Assembly (NCBI GenBank): GCA_948144175.1
Contig: CANXME010000106.1
Location: forward strand, 2,356,001-2,420,000
Direction of reading: 5' to 3'
Source: Closterium sp. NIES-65
Taxonomy: Eukaryota; Streptophyta; Zygnematophyceae; Desmidiales; Closteriaceae
DNA: 64,000 nt
Below are positions 10,968 to 22,165 of this stretch, one piece after another. Below the pieces are notes generated by a model that ran no database searches, had not been told where the DNA came from, and was given only the letters and a program-made list of their open reading frames with translations. The translations under genes were made by a program, and so were the position numbers. Within the stretch, counting starts at the first letter, position 1, and each line of letters starts with the position of its first letter.

Positions 10968-12809
10968 CTAAGAGGAGTAGGGACCCTCAATCGCCTCTGC
11001 GTAAGAGGGCGGGGTCGAGATGTCTGGTGCATCTGGGTCGCCCTCAAGTGCAAGCAGCATGGACACGAGATGAGGTACAGCAGGTGCAAAACACTCTAAG
11101 TCCTCCTGCCTGTCCTCAAGGACGTCTGTGCTAATAGCACACTCACCCCCGACGGATGGAGGACAGACAGACTCTGACTCAGCAATAAGACTAGCTACGT
11201 AGTCGAGACGACAGCAAGCATCGAAGTCGAGAAGCTCAGCAACTAAGGCAGACGCAGCAGTGGACTCAAAAGAAGGGTCGGTGACAACAGTAGCTAGCAG
11301 ACGCGTGACAGTAGGGCTGGCAGCACGAAGTGAGTTCGACTCCGGGTCCGGACCGTCAGCAAGGGAGGACGCAGGAGGAGAAGGCACGGAGGGGTGACCA
11401 AGGCGGTGGTACCAAAGGAGCGTCTGGTGCGACATGGCCCGACAGGAGCAAGGCGCTGCAAGCTCACCTGGCGCAGATGCAGACGCAGCTACCTGAGAAG
11501 GCGCAGTAGTCAGTGTGTACAGACTCGACCCACGCCGACGGGTGAACGTGGCTAGGTGCCTGCTACTCCGTAAGCACGTACAGATCGCCACACGTTGTCC
11601 ACCAGGAGTGAAGGTATCAACCCACTCATCCTGAAGGACGCAGTTCCTCACCAAGTTTGTAGAGAACGAGGGAAGGTGGACACCTGACAGTGAGCCAGTT
11701 GGAACCGCTGGATACAGCAGAAGAGTGGAGGAACTTGCATGGACTGGGCCCCTAGAGGGGTCAGCCAGAGAGACAGCAGAAGGTGCTGAGAGCGATGTGT
11801 CTGTGGTACTGTCGCGAAAGAAACAGCGTGAAGCACCTAAGTCAAGCGTGAAGGTATGCAAGGCCGCAGCAAGCGCAGTACCAGAGAGAGCAGACTCACC
11901 AGTACCTGAGAGAGCAGACTCACTAGCACCTAGAGCAGCAGCCTCTATACCTGGGTCGGGCGGCACACAAAGGTAACAGTCACCCTCAGCACGTCTCTGA
12001 GACGCCCAACGCTGAGCAAACCACTCACGAAGCTGTTGGGGCGTAAGGGTCTCACATGGACGCCGCTGCAGCTGCACCGGGCCACCTCCAGAAACTCCCG
12101 ACTGAGTAGCTGCACCGCGACCGCCACTACGGCCACTACGCTGAGACGCCCAACGCTGAGCAAACCACTCACGAAGCTGTTGGGGTGTAAGCGTCTCACG
12201 CGGACGCCGCTGCAGCTGCATCTGGCCACCGCCAGAAACTCCCCACCGAACAGCTCCAAAGCAACTGCTACGACGGCCACCACCACTCCCACTGCTGCCG
12301 CCACTGTCGCCACCACTCCCACCGCTGCCGTGAAGAGAAGTCATGCGACCAGCAGGGCTGCACGTAGGGAAGGAAGGGCGGCAAGGAGGCACTAGGGTAG
12401 GTCGGGATGGTGCATGGTCAGGGAAGGGCGGCGCGCGGCCAGAGCAAGGCTGCGCACTGCTAGAGGAGGGCGGTGCGCGGCCAGAGGAGGGCGGCGTGCG
12501 GCCAGAGCAGGGTGGCGTGCGGCCAGAGTAGGGCTCAGCACGACCAGAGCAGGGCGGCGCGTGGCCAGAGCAGGGCCATACGCGGCTAGAGCAGAGCGGT
12601 GCGCGGCTAGAGCAGGGCGGCGCGCAGCTAGAGCAGGGCGGCGCGCGGCCAGAGGAGGGCGGCGTGTGGCCAGAGCAGGGCTGAGTGCGGCCAGAGCAGG
12701 GCGGCCCGCGGCCAGAGCAGGGCGGCGCGCGGCCAGAGCAGGGCGGCGCGCGGCCAGAGCAGGGCGGCGCGCGGCCAGAGCAGGGCGGCGCGTGGCCAGA
12801 GCAGGACAA
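10968..12809 (-). pseudogene. Element B open frame: repeats, protease, truncated integrase, linker
   Basis: A continuous 613-codon frame with no ATG at its head (first start-like codon TTG). In order it has CSGRAPP tandem repeats from the GC-rich array, two copies of an ETLTPQQLREWFAQRW block, a protease with LDLGAS instead of LDSGAS, the start of the integrase finger (LLWYHRLGHPSVP), then directly the pre-RT linker (PDPESNSLRAAS ... AIEGPYSS). The integrase core is therefore deleted in frame, and gag is absent. The stop corresponds to a Q codon in sister copies. Translation is doubtful. Confidence 0.8.
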
Positions 12810-13690
12810 CGCGCGGCCAGAGCAGGGCGGCGCACGGCTAGAGCAGGGCGGCGTGTGGCCAGAGCAGGGCGGCGCGCGGCCAATAGCAGGAAGTAGCTCC
12901 TAGGGCAGCAGCACCAAGGGCTTTTTTTTTCTTAATTTATTTATTCATTTATTTTAGGGTTTAGCAGGGCGCACAGGGCGCAGCACAGGCGGCTCGAGCA
13001 CGGCAGGGCAGGATGCCAGCGGCGTAGGGCAGGGCGCTAGCGCGTTGGCAGGGCAGGGCGCTGGCGCGGGCAGCAGCGCGCAAGGGCAGGGCGGCGCTGG
13101 GCAGCAAGTGCAGACCCGCGGCGGGCGCAAGGGGCGGGCACGCGGCGGGCGTAGCGGACAGGTGCGGGAGGGGCGAACGAGCGGGCCTGTGACGGGCCGA
13201 ACGGGTGGGCGCCGCGGCGCAAAGGCAGGGCCAGCGGCGGGCATGGCAGCGGACGTAACGGGCAGGCACGGCGGCGCGAAGGGAGGGCCCGCAGCGGGCC
13301 TAACGAGCATGCGGTAGGGTGCGACGCGCAAGGCAGTAGGGTGCTATGCACAGGCTGCAGCAGAGCGCGACATGCGGGGCAGAAGAGCGCGACGCGCGGG
13401 CTGCAGCAGGGCGCGACGCGCAGGGCAATAGGGCACGGGGCAGGGCAGGGCGTGCGCGAGGCAGCGCAACGGGGGGCGGGGCAGGGCGTGCGCGGGGCAG
13501 CGCGACGCGGGGCAGGGCAGGGCGTGCGCAAGGCAGCGCGACGCAGGGTAGGGCAGGGCTTGCGCGGGGCAGCGCGACGCAGGGCTGGGCGTACACGGGC
13601 AATGTGACGCAAGGCAAGGCAGGACAGGGCGCGCGCTGACGGCGCAGTGCAGGACAGGGCGTGGGGTAACGCGGTAACCGCAGTCGTTCG
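12400..13690 (-). repeat. GC-rich tandem arrays in element B leader
   Basis: About 12420-12890 is a 21-bp repeat with the core GGCGGCGCGCGGCCAGAGCA. About 12960-13690 is a looser array of GCAGGGCGCGACGCG-like units. A short AT-rich break, TTTTTTTTTCTTAATTTATT and following, lies at about 12920-12957. No coding potential beyond low complexity. Confidence 0.8.
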
Positions 13691-13699
13691 CTAAGTAAT

Positions 13700-13881
13700 G
13701 GTGGGCCCGAAAAAAAATTGTCCTAGGCTAGGACGTGCTCTGATACCATGTCATGAGAATGAACGAGGAATGGATGAACTAGCAGCATGCAGGAGTACAA
13801 GTAGTAAACCATAATTGGGTTGTACCCCATATGGGCTACCTCACTATAGCCTACAGAACATGCAGCATATATAGTTTGACA
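13700..13881 (-). repeat. Internal extra LTR and primer-binding module of element B
   Basis: 13749-13881 (133 bp, TGTCATGAG...TTTGACA) is an LTR of the same type, directly preceded on the plus strand by GCTCTGATACCA, that is, by a primer-binding site, and by GGTGGGCCC of the tRNA-like extension (from 13700). It has no target duplication of its own. It is followed by about 180 bp of GC-rich leader, then by a second such module (14066-14237). This looks like a duplicated 5' end rather than a separate insertion. Confidence 0.7.
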
Positions 13882-14065
13882 GTGCAGCGACGGGCGGCGC
13901 GCGGGCAAGGCAGGGCGCACGACAGCGGCGCGGCGCGCGGGCAGAGCAGGGCGCGCTGCAACGGGCGGCGCGCGGGCAGGGTAGGGCGTGCGCAGGCAGC
14001 GCGACGCAAGGCAGGGCAAGGCGGCGCGAACCCTTCGGCGGGCGACGGGTGGGGTAGCGCTACTC

Positions 14066-14237
14066 GGTGGGCCCTAAGGAAACGGTCCTAGGCTAGGACC
14101 TGCTCTGAAATCATGTCCGAAGTACGAACGAGAATGAATTGACTAACAGCAGGATGGGTACAAGTACTAACCCTAATTGGATTGTACTCCATATGGGCTA
14201 CCCCAAAACACACAATAAACAGCATATAAGTTTGACA
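14066..14237 (-). repeat. Primer-binding region and 5' LTR of element B
   Basis: GGTGGGCCCTAAGG ... CTGCTCTGAAATCA (14066-14113) is the decayed tRNA-like primer-binding region (sense TGATTTCAGAGCAG). 14114-14237 is the 124-bp 5' LTR, TGTCCGAAG...TTTGACA. Confidence 0.8.
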
Positions 14238-14254
14238 AAAGAACGTTCCTTACA
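14238..14254 (-). repeat. Rest of the G1 5' LTR, beyond element B
   Basis: The 17 bases to CCTTACA complete the chromovirus LTR interrupted at 9082. The same ending, TTCCTTACA, closes the LTR at 48068. Confidence 0.6.
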
Positions 14255-14562
14255 CATATGAACAACAATAATGAGTATGACATCTCATACGAATAGAGAA
14301 ATGAGAAAAACATTGTGCACTCCTGACCGCTTCAAGTGGAGCACACAGTGTCGAGGCCGAATGCGAAGAGACAAACTGACGCAAAGAGTCGGTACGGTTA
14401 CAGAGCAGGCCCTCAGATTTCAGGATAAAAGTTCTTGAATGCCCTGATTTCACGATCTGTGTAGTGCCTCATGCCTGAAATTTCAGTATTTGTTTTGATT
14501 TCAGCCTGAGTAATCACTATTTCTATGTCTTTTATTCCTAAGAGTTCAGGATTTCACTGTAC
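14255..14562. other. Host intergenic island, no gene seen
   Basis: AT-richer, apparently single-copy DNA without a credible reading frame. It contains several short dispersed motifs of the form CCTGATTT/TTCAGG, which recur in the other host islands of this window. Confidence 0.6.
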
Positions 14563-14694
14563 TGTCAAATTATATGCCTATGTTATAATGATATGTAGGC
14601 TTTAATGGGGTAGCTAATGTAGGGTATAGGTTTTTTGTTACTTGTACCCAACTCTCTCGATAGTCATGTCAAACCTTCCCCTTTACTCTCGACA
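14563..14694 (+). repeat. Solo LTR, diverged A/C type
   Basis: 132 bp from TGTCAAATT to CTCTCGACA, carrying the family landmarks TGTAGGCTTTAATGGGGTAGC and TACTTGTACCCAACTCTC in plus orientation. It is flanked by a perfect 5-bp target duplication TGTAC (14558-14562 and 14695-14699). No internal region, so it is a product of LTR-LTR recombination. Confidence 0.85.
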
Positions 14695-14870
14695 TGTACG
14701 CCGAGCCCTGATCTTTCAGGATCCTATTGAAAAATGCCCTGAATCAGCCCGTTCCGGAAAGAATTGAAGGGATTAGATAAAGAACCACCAGCGCATCATA
14801 TGAGGCGTGCAGTGCATGAGGACAAACTCTGCACCGCTGTACGGGCGCACCACTGCCAAAACACATCAAA
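14695..14870. other. Host island, no gene seen
   Basis: Contains two CCCTGA-type motifs (about 14705 and 14738). No coding or RNA gene recognised. Confidence 0.5.
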
Positions 14871-14975
14871 GGTGGTGGGGAGTTTCGAGTGGAAGGGGCT
14901 GTGGAGGAGTTTCGAGTGGAAGTGGGGGCTGTGAAGGAGTTTCGACTGGAAGTGGGGGCTGGGGGGGGTTTCAAG
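14871..14975. repeat. Minisatellite, left half
   Basis: Imperfect tandem copies of a unit of about 25-30 bp with the core GAGTTTCGAGTGGAAGTGGGG. Element C is inserted in it, and the array resumes at 21991. Confidence 0.7.
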
Positions 14976-15108
14976 TGTTAGAATGAGAACGAGAGAATGA
15001 TTGAACTATGAAAGAGTTGGGTACAAGTACTAACCCCAATTGGGTTGTACCCCTTATGGGCTACCCCACTACAGCCTACACAAATGTATGAGCTATAATG
15101 TTCTGACA
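14976..15108 (-). repeat. 3' LTR of element C
   Basis: 133 bp, TGTTAGAATG...TTCTGACA. The partner 21858-21990 ends TTCAGACA and differs at ACCCC/ACCCT and ACTACAG/ACTATAG. Confidence 0.95.
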
Positions 15109-15307
15109 CACCCCCATAGGCAAAGTGGGGGAGAACAAGTGGTCACAAGACCAGTCAAGCAAAGCAAAGCAAGCTCAGGGTGGATCACAAAGTCGCCACA
15201 CAGTCCGAGCACAAGAGCAAGGCCACAAGGCCAGTTCACATGCAAGATCATATATATTAAGGTAAACAAGCAAGTGCAGGTATAGAAAGAGTACAGTACA
15301 AACAAGA

Positions 15308-18300
15308 TCAAGAAGTGAGCAAGTGAGGCCAGGTAGGCATAAGACCTAGCAAAGTACAGAAGCGCTGATGATCACAAGGCGGAAGGGCCTCGGTGAAGAT
15401 ATCAGCAGTGTTGTCCTCAGAGGCCACGTAGGTGAGGCGGAGCTGACCACGCTACTGCAGCTCATGAGCCAGGAAGTAGCGGAGAGCAATGTGCTTCGTT
15501 CTGTGCTCCATTCTGTGCTCCCGACACAAGGCCAGCATGGCCTTGTTGTCTACGTACAGAACTGGAGGAGAACGAGGCGGCTCTCCTAGGTCAGTCAGTA
15601 GGTAGGTGAGCCAGCGTAGCTCCTGTGCAGCCATGGCCTCTGCGTAGATCTCAGCCTCACAGCTGGAGCTGAGAACAGAAGACGAGCGGGTAGACCGCCA
15701 CGAAACAGAGCCGGAGCCAAGGCTGAAGGTGTAACCCTGTGACGACCGCTGCGTAGCCTGGTCATCAGCCCAAGAAGCGTCAGCGTGACCTGTCAGGACC
15801 ACTCGACAATGCCCTCCAAGCACTAGCCCCATGCCCAACGTACTTCACACGTAGTGCAACACCCTCTTCGCTGCAGCCATGTGCTCTGGTCGGTGTCTCC
15901 CAGGAGCAACATAGCGTGCCAAGATGCTAAGAGGGTATGCAAAGTCAGGTCGTGTGCAGGTCATCAGGTACATGAGGCAGCCAACAAGCTCTAGGTACGG
16001 GCCACTCTGCTCTACGGACTCATCCGAAGGCAGAGCTGAGAGCGAGTGGCGAGTAGACAGAGGAGTGGCCTGAGGCGAGGAGTACGTGAAGTCGAAGCGC
16101 TGAAGGACCTGCTGCACCATGTGTGACTGAGTCGGGGTAATTGTGCGCCGTGCTCCGTCCCGAGTGATCTGCAAGCCAAGATAGCTGCGCAATTCACCCA
16201 GGTCTGTGCACGTGTGTCTCTTCTGCAGCTCGGACTTCACGTGGGCGAGTCCAGCAGTGTCAGCAGTGGCAAAGACCAAGTCGTCGACGTACACGAGGAT
16301 GTAGAACGGCGGCAAAGAGGTGTCGGTGCGCAGAAACAGCGATGGGTCGGCTGTAGAAGGAGCAAACCCAAGAGCCGCAAGTGTGGTCCTCAATGTGTCG
16401 TGCCACTCACGGGGCGCCTGGCGGAGACTGTAGACTGGCCGCCGGAGGCTCCACTAGGTACTAGGAGGGAACGACCTAGTGAAGCCAGGAGGGCGGCGTA
16501 GCCAGATCTCCTCGTGCAAGCTGCCCGGCAGGAAAGCTGTGCTGAAGTCAAGAGAGTGAAGCTCGTAGTCGCGCTGAGCGACTATGTGCAGCATCACCCG
16601 AAGAGTGGTCATCTTCGGGGTGGGAGAGAAGGTCTGAAAGTAGTCAACTCCCTGCCGCTGACTGAAGCCTCGAGCCACGTAACGCGCCTTGAAGACAGGC
16701 GGAGAACCCGGCGGCCGCTTCACCCTCAAAATCCACATGCCAATGACGATGTTTGCCCCAGGTGGGGGAACCTCGTTGACGTAGGTGCTTGTGGACTTCC
16801 AGGAAGCCATCTTTGCGTCCATGGGTGACTGCCACTGAGAGGAATAGGGACCCTCAATCACCTCAGCGTACGATCGAGGAGTCGGGATGTCAGGTGCATC
16901 CGGGTCTCCCTCACGGGCAATCAGCGTGGACACGAGATGAGGCAAAGCAGGAGCAAAACAATGGAACTCCTCCTGCCTGTCCTCAAGGACGTCCGTGCTA
17001 AGAGCACACTCACCCCCGATGGACGGAGGACAGACAAACTTAGACTCAGCAACGAGACTGCCAACGTAGTCTAGACGACAGTGAGCAGCGAAGTTGACAA
17101 GCTCATCAACTAGGGGAGACGCAGTAGTGGACTCAAAGGAAGGGTCAGTGACAACAGTAGCAAGAAGGCGCGTGACCGAAGGACTAGCAGCACGAAGGGA
17201 GTCAGACTCCGGGTCAGCAAGAGTAGGAAGAGAGGACTCTGGAGGAGATGGCAACGGGACACGTAGAGGAGTAGTGGAAGGACGCAATGCCATCTGGTCT
17301 GTGCCGGGGACCGCAGGAGGACGCGGACGCATAGCACGACGACTAGTGCGAGCAGCACGAACAGGCGATGCAAGACGAGACGCAGGCTCACAACGCTCAG
17401 CAAGACCTCCAGTAGGTCCACTGTAGGGAGAAGGAGCAGGTAGAGGGGAGGCGGGCTGTAACTGTGACTGCGACTAAACAGGATGTGGACACTCTAAGGA
17501 AGGAGCAGGACCAGGAGAGGGCGGGAGACCAAGAACCTGCTCCAAGAGCGGAACGAAGAATGGCCTCGGCCACGCAGCGCCTCCAGAACCAGCAGGGACA
17601 ACACCAGTACCCACATCGGCAGCACCAGCGCGAGCAGCACCTCCAGCTCCAGCAGCGCCAACTCCAGCACCCTTAGAAGCACCAGCGCCAGCAGCACCAC
17701 CAGCGCCAACACCCCCAGCAGCTCCAGCTCTAGCAGCACCAACTCCAGTAGGACCGGCAGCTCCAGCAGCCTCAGCAGCACCCCCAGACGCACCAGCGCG
17801 AGTAGAAACACCAGCGCCAACACCCCTAGTAGCTCCAGCTCCAGTAGCACCAGTACCGCTAGCAGCTCCAGCAGGACCAACTCAAGTAGCCCCAGCAGCA
17901 CCCCCAGTCTCAACAGCACGTCTCCAGCGACGGGCAAACTACTCGCGCAACTCCTGTGGAGAGAGTGGCTCCCGCCTCAACGAAGCACCGCCGGCGGCCA
18001 CATGAGCAGACCCAGCGCCCTTAAGCTCAGCACCCCCAGGCTCCGCACCTCCAGGCTCCACACCCCCAGGCTCTGCACCCCCAGGCTCCGCACCCCCAGT
18101 CTCAGCACCTCAAGACTCAGCACCCCCACGCTCAACACCCCCACTCTCAGCACCCCCAGACCCGGCACCCGCAGGCTCAGCACCTCTAGCGGCACTAGAG
18201 TCAACAGCTACCTTGACAGGCTCGACTGCATCTACCTGGGACACACCTGACGGGGCAGGACCCTGAGGGGGGAGGGGGTCTACCGGGGGAGGACCTGGCA

Positions 18301-20917
18301 CAAGGAAGAGCTGCGGCGGGGGGAGAGGCACAGTGCGGTAGGGGAAGAGACGGTAGTAAGGCACCGACTCGTCAAAGGTGACGTCCTGGGAGGACAGAAC
18401 ACGGCGCGAGGTGGGGTGGTAAAACTGCCAGCTAGGCGCATCAAGGTGGAAGCCAAGGAAGACGCAGGGAACAGCACAGGGGGACAGCTTGTCCGCAGAC
18501 AAGTCGCGGACAAACGCCCGAGATCCCCTGACCCGAAACGCAGACGCATCGCCAACCTTCCCGGTCCACCGCAAGGCGGGGGAGGTCTCTGGCAATGAGA
18601 CCCGGGGCTGAAGGTTGAGCTGATGCGCGGCGTACTGAACTGCAAACGGCCACAGAAAATGGGGGGCAGCCGCATGCATCATGGACGTACGAGCGACGTC
18701 CATGACCATGCCAATGCGGCGCTCAGCAATCCCATTTTGCTGTGGAGAGGCCGGAGGCGTGAAGGTCTGGCGGATGCCCTGTGCACGACAGAAGGCTCCC
18801 AGACGGGCAGAGGAAAACTCTCTGCCTCTGTCCGAGTGCAGACGCAGAACAGGAAAGTCCGAGCCGAAACTCTCTCTGAGCTGGAGACGAGCTGTGTGGA
18901 TCTAGTCGATCAACACCTCAGTGACGTCACCCTTGCTGCACAAGGGGAAGACTGTGGTGTAATGCGAGTAGTTGTCAACCACCAGTAGGAACTACCGCTA
19001 GCGCCCCTGCCCACTGACGCGGGCTGGGCCCCACACATCCATGTGGAGAGTCTGCAGCGGAGCCTCTGTCGGAGGAAACTCGGAGGAGTGAGGGGCGGCG
19101 CGGTGTCGCCCCTCAACGCAGGGGACGCAGGTAGGGCCAGGCCCCGGAGGTAGGAAAGGGAGAGACCGAGGGAGACCAGGGACTAGGACACGGGAGGCCA
19201 TGCCTCGGAGACGAGGCAGGGAGGGGTGACCAAGGCGGTGGTGCCAAAGGAGAGTTTGGTGGGACAGTAGACGACACGAGCAGGGAGCAGACTGAGGACC
19301 GGACCTGGACGCTGCAGCAAACATCAGACTCGACGCACCTACTTGGGCAGACTCAGCAGCCAGAGGAGACTCAGTAGTAAGGGTGTACAGGCTCGACCCT
19401 AGCCGACGGGTGAACATGGCCAAGTGTCGGCCTGTCCGAGCACACGTGCAGTGGGTCACTCGCTGACTCGCAGAAGTGAACTGGTCAACCCCCCTATCCT
19501 GTAGGCCCGCTCCACTCACCAAGTTCGTAGAGAAAGAGGGGAGGTAGAGACCTGACAGGGTGCCAAAGGGGGCTGCCAGGCACGGTAAGACAGTGGAGAA
19601 GCTAGCAAGGACAGGACCCCCAAAGGGGTCTGTCAGGGAGACTGCAACCGGCCGACTGAGCGTCGTAAGAGTGGTGCGGTCTCGAAAGAAGGAGCGGGAC
19701 GCACTCGAGTCAAGGGTGAAGGTGTGTAAGGCCTGAGCCGACGTAGTACCTGAGAGCGTAGACTCACCAGCACCTGAGGCAGCAGACGCACTAGCACCTG
19801 GGGCAGCAGACGCACAAGCACCTAGAGCAGCAGCCTCAATAGCACCTAGAGCAGTAGCCTCAATGCCTGGGTCAGGCGGTACACACAGGTAACAGTCACC
19901 CACAACACTATCATCAACAGCATACATGGCAGCAAGAATAGCATCATAGTCAAGATCAAAAACGGCAACCCCCGCCATACACAGATCTCCCCAACGAGGG
20001 ATCTCTGTCGCCTCAGGGAACTGGCAACGCCACGCGTCCGTCAGGCGACCGAAGCAGCGCTGGGTGGAGTGCGCGCCTCTGCACTGCTCACCAGCTCGGT
20101 CGCCGGTACGGAGGACGTAAGTGCAGGGACCAAAACCCCCACCGCGCTGACACGAAGTGTACCACTCACGAAGCTGCTGAGGGGATAGGGTCACACCGCT
20201 CCGCTGCTGCTGGCGCGGACCACCACCTAAGCCACTCCTTTGCGCAGAGTCGCGACCCGCTCCGCCACCGCCGCCGATATCGCCGCCTCCGCCGCCTCCT
20301 CCACCTCCGCCTCCTCCGCCACCTCCGCCGCCTCCGCTCCCTCTGCCACCACCAAAGCCTCTTCCACCTCCAGCGCTGCCGCCACCGCCGCCACCCCCGG
20401 CACCACTCCCACTACCACCCCCACTCCCTCCACTGCCTCCACCACCACCTCCACCGCCCCCTCCTGCTCCTCCAGTGCCCTTGCCCCCCTTTCCCTTGCC
20501 GGTGCGGCGTCTCCCGCTCGGGGCACACGCAGCGCCGACCGACTCGAAACCAATGAGGTCGGCCGCACCAGCAGAGGCAATAGAGGGCAAGAGGGGGGAG
20601 GGAGAACACCCCTCAAAGACGGGGGTGCGAGGGTCACCACGAGAGGCTCCTACAGCGACTATACTCTTCTCTGCTGCTAGGAGGGCCTTCTCGAGGAGGT
20701 CAACGGTGAGAGTGGTGGGGCAAACTTAGAGGAAGTGGTCCCTGACTACGCGGAGAGAGTCATGGAGCCGGGTGACTAAGTAGTAGAGGGTGATGTACAT
20801 GGGGGGGGGGTTCTTGGCGTAGAACTCAGCAGGAAGCGCAGCGCAGTAGCGATTGTCACTAGTGAGTATAGTGGGGCAGGGCAGTGCAGTGGCAGAGACA
20901 GTGCTCTTACCAGGCAA
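15308..20917 (-). pseudogene. Element C gag-pol
   Basis: Copia polyprotein readable in one frame from 20917 to the family stop TGA at 15308-15310. The gag N-terminus is missing: leader sequence joins directly to a segment resembling RAALPAEFCAKNPPP, between short direct repeats like ACTCACT/ACTAGTGA. Then come a Gly-rich stretch (20240-20500), a GEQC-x3-H-x4-C cluster, a protease with LDSSAS (S for G), the integrase finger LLWHHRLGH...CVPC, HMDVWGP, LHSDRGREFSS, SPQQNGIAER, a GGAEPGGAES-type linker (17990-18180), RT with YVDDLVFAT at about 16290 and RNase H. Stops seen are TAG at about 18984, 18990, 18903, 17473, 16454 and 15452, TGA at about 18110, 17893 and 15845, and TAA at about 20726. 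Not expected to be functional. Confidence 0.9.
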
Positions 20918-21800
20918 GTGGGGCGGTCGGGCGGCTCGGCTGCTGGGCGGCTCGGCGGCCGGGCGGCTCGGCCGCTGGGCGGCTTGGCGGTCGGGCGGCT
21001 TGGCTGCTCGGCGGCTCGGCTGTCGGGCGGCTCGGCTGTTCGGTGGTTCGGCTGCTCGGCGGCATGGCTGCTCGGTGACTGGGCTGCTCGGCGGCTCGGG
21101 CGCTGGGCGGCTGAGCGGCGACGGGGCCGTGGAAGGGCGGCAACGGGGCCGCTGAAAGGGCGGCGACGGGCCGCTGAAAGGGCGGCGATGGGCCGCTGAA
21201 AGGGCGGGCGGCGACGGGGCCGCAAAAGGGCGGCGACGGGGCCGCTGGAGGGCGGCGACGAGGCCGCGGAAGGGCGGGCGACGTGGCCGCTGTAAGGGCG
21301 GGCGGCGAGGCCGTGGAAGGGCGGCGACGGGGCCGTGGAAGGGCGGCGGCGGGGCCGCTGAAAGGGCGGGCGGTGATGGGGCCGAGGCGACGGGGACGCT
21401 GAAGTGCGGCTACGTGGCCACAGGAGGGCGGCGACGGGGCCGCGGAAGGGCGGTGTCGGGGCCGCGGAAGGGCGGGCGACGGGGCCGCTGTAAGGGCGGG
21501 CGGCAAGGCCGTGGAAGGGCGGCGACGGGGTCGTGGAAGGGCGGCGACGGGGCCGTTGAAAGGGCGGCGACGGGGCCGCTTAAAGGGCGGCAACTGGGCC
21601 GTAGGAAGGGGCGGCGACGGGGCCGTGTAAAGGGCGGCGCGAAGGGGCCGCAAGGGCGGCGCAACGGGGCCGCAAAGGCGGCGCGACGGGGCCAAAAGGG
21701 CGGCGCGACGGGGTCGTTAGGGGCCGTAATAGGGGCCGCTAGAGGGGGAACGACACGGGGCGCGACTCGGGCAAGGGCCAAGCGTGCTCCGGGCAGGGAA
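20918..21800 (-). repeat. GC-rich tandem-repeat leader of element C
   Basis: About 20930-21110 is built of GGCGGCTCGGCTGCTCGGC-like units. About 21120-21720 is built of 16- to 20-bp units with the core GGGCGGCGACGGGGCCGC. It occupies the same leader position as the arrays in A and H. Confidence 0.8.
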
Positions 21801-21857
21801 AAAAAAAAGTCGGTGGGCCCTAGGAACAGTTCCCACGAGGGAACCAGCTCTATACCA
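21790..21857 (-). other. Primer-binding site with tRNA-iMet-like extension, element C
   Basis: The plus strand reads GGGCAGGG, an A-run, GTCGGTGGGCCC, then GGAACCAGCTCTATACCA up to the LTR. The sense primer site is TGGTATAGAGCTGG. It resembles tRNA-iMet from the D arm to CCA, with an A-run expanded in the D arm. Confidence 0.7.
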
Positions 21858-21990
21858 TGTTAGAATGAGAACGAGAGAATGATTGAACTATGAAAGAGTT
21901 GGGTACAAGTACTAACCCTAATTGGGTTGTACCCCTTATGGGCTACCCCACTATAGCCTACACAAATGTATGAGCTATAATGTTCAGACA
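21858..21990 (-). repeat. 5' LTR of element C
   Basis: 133 bp, ending at the second target duplication TCAAG (21991-21995). Confidence 0.95.
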
Positions 21991-22165
21991 TCAAGTGGAA
22001 GTGGGGGCGGGGGGGGGGGGGTGGGGGGTGTTTGGATTCGAGTGGAATTGGAAGCTCGGGAAGAGTCTCGATTTGAGTGGGAGTGGGGACTGGGGGGGAG
22101 TTTCGATTCGAGTGGATTGGGGACTGGGGGGAGTTTCAAGTGGAAGTGGGGCCTGGGGGGAGTTT
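21991..22165. repeat. Minisatellite, right half
   Basis: Continuation of the array at 14871-14975: TCAAGTGGAAGTGGGGG followed by a long G-run (about 22009-22020) and diverging GGGGGAGTTTCGA units. Confidence 0.7.

Larger units (their letters stand above)
9083..14237 (-). mobile_element. Ty1/copia deletion derivative B
   Basis: Minus-strand LTR element of 5.15 kb bounded by related LTRs (9083-9211, 129 bp; 14114-14237, 124 bp) that differ at many positions, so it is older than A or C. It sits in the chromovirus G1 LTR. The flanking 5-mers TAAGG and AAAGA agree at only 3 of 5 positions, so the target duplication has decayed. Gag is missing and the integrase core is deleted in frame. Protease, linker, RT and part of RNase H remain. 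A second LTR plus primer-binding module (13700-13881) lies inside the 5' end. Confidence 0.85.
14976..21990 (-). mobile_element. Ty1/copia retrotransposon C, one frame with many stops
   Basis: 7.0-kb minus-strand element with 133-bp LTRs (14976-15108 and 21858-21990, about three differences) and a perfect target duplication TCAAG (14971-14975 and 21991-21995). The internal order matches element A. All coding segments lie in a single minus-strand frame, interrupted only by stop codons. The N-terminal part of gag is deleted. Confidence 0.95.

Noticed and set aside
13749-13881. A separate nested element inside B
   Set aside because: No target duplication and no second LTR with its own 3' part. 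The adjacent primer site fits a duplicated 5' module better.
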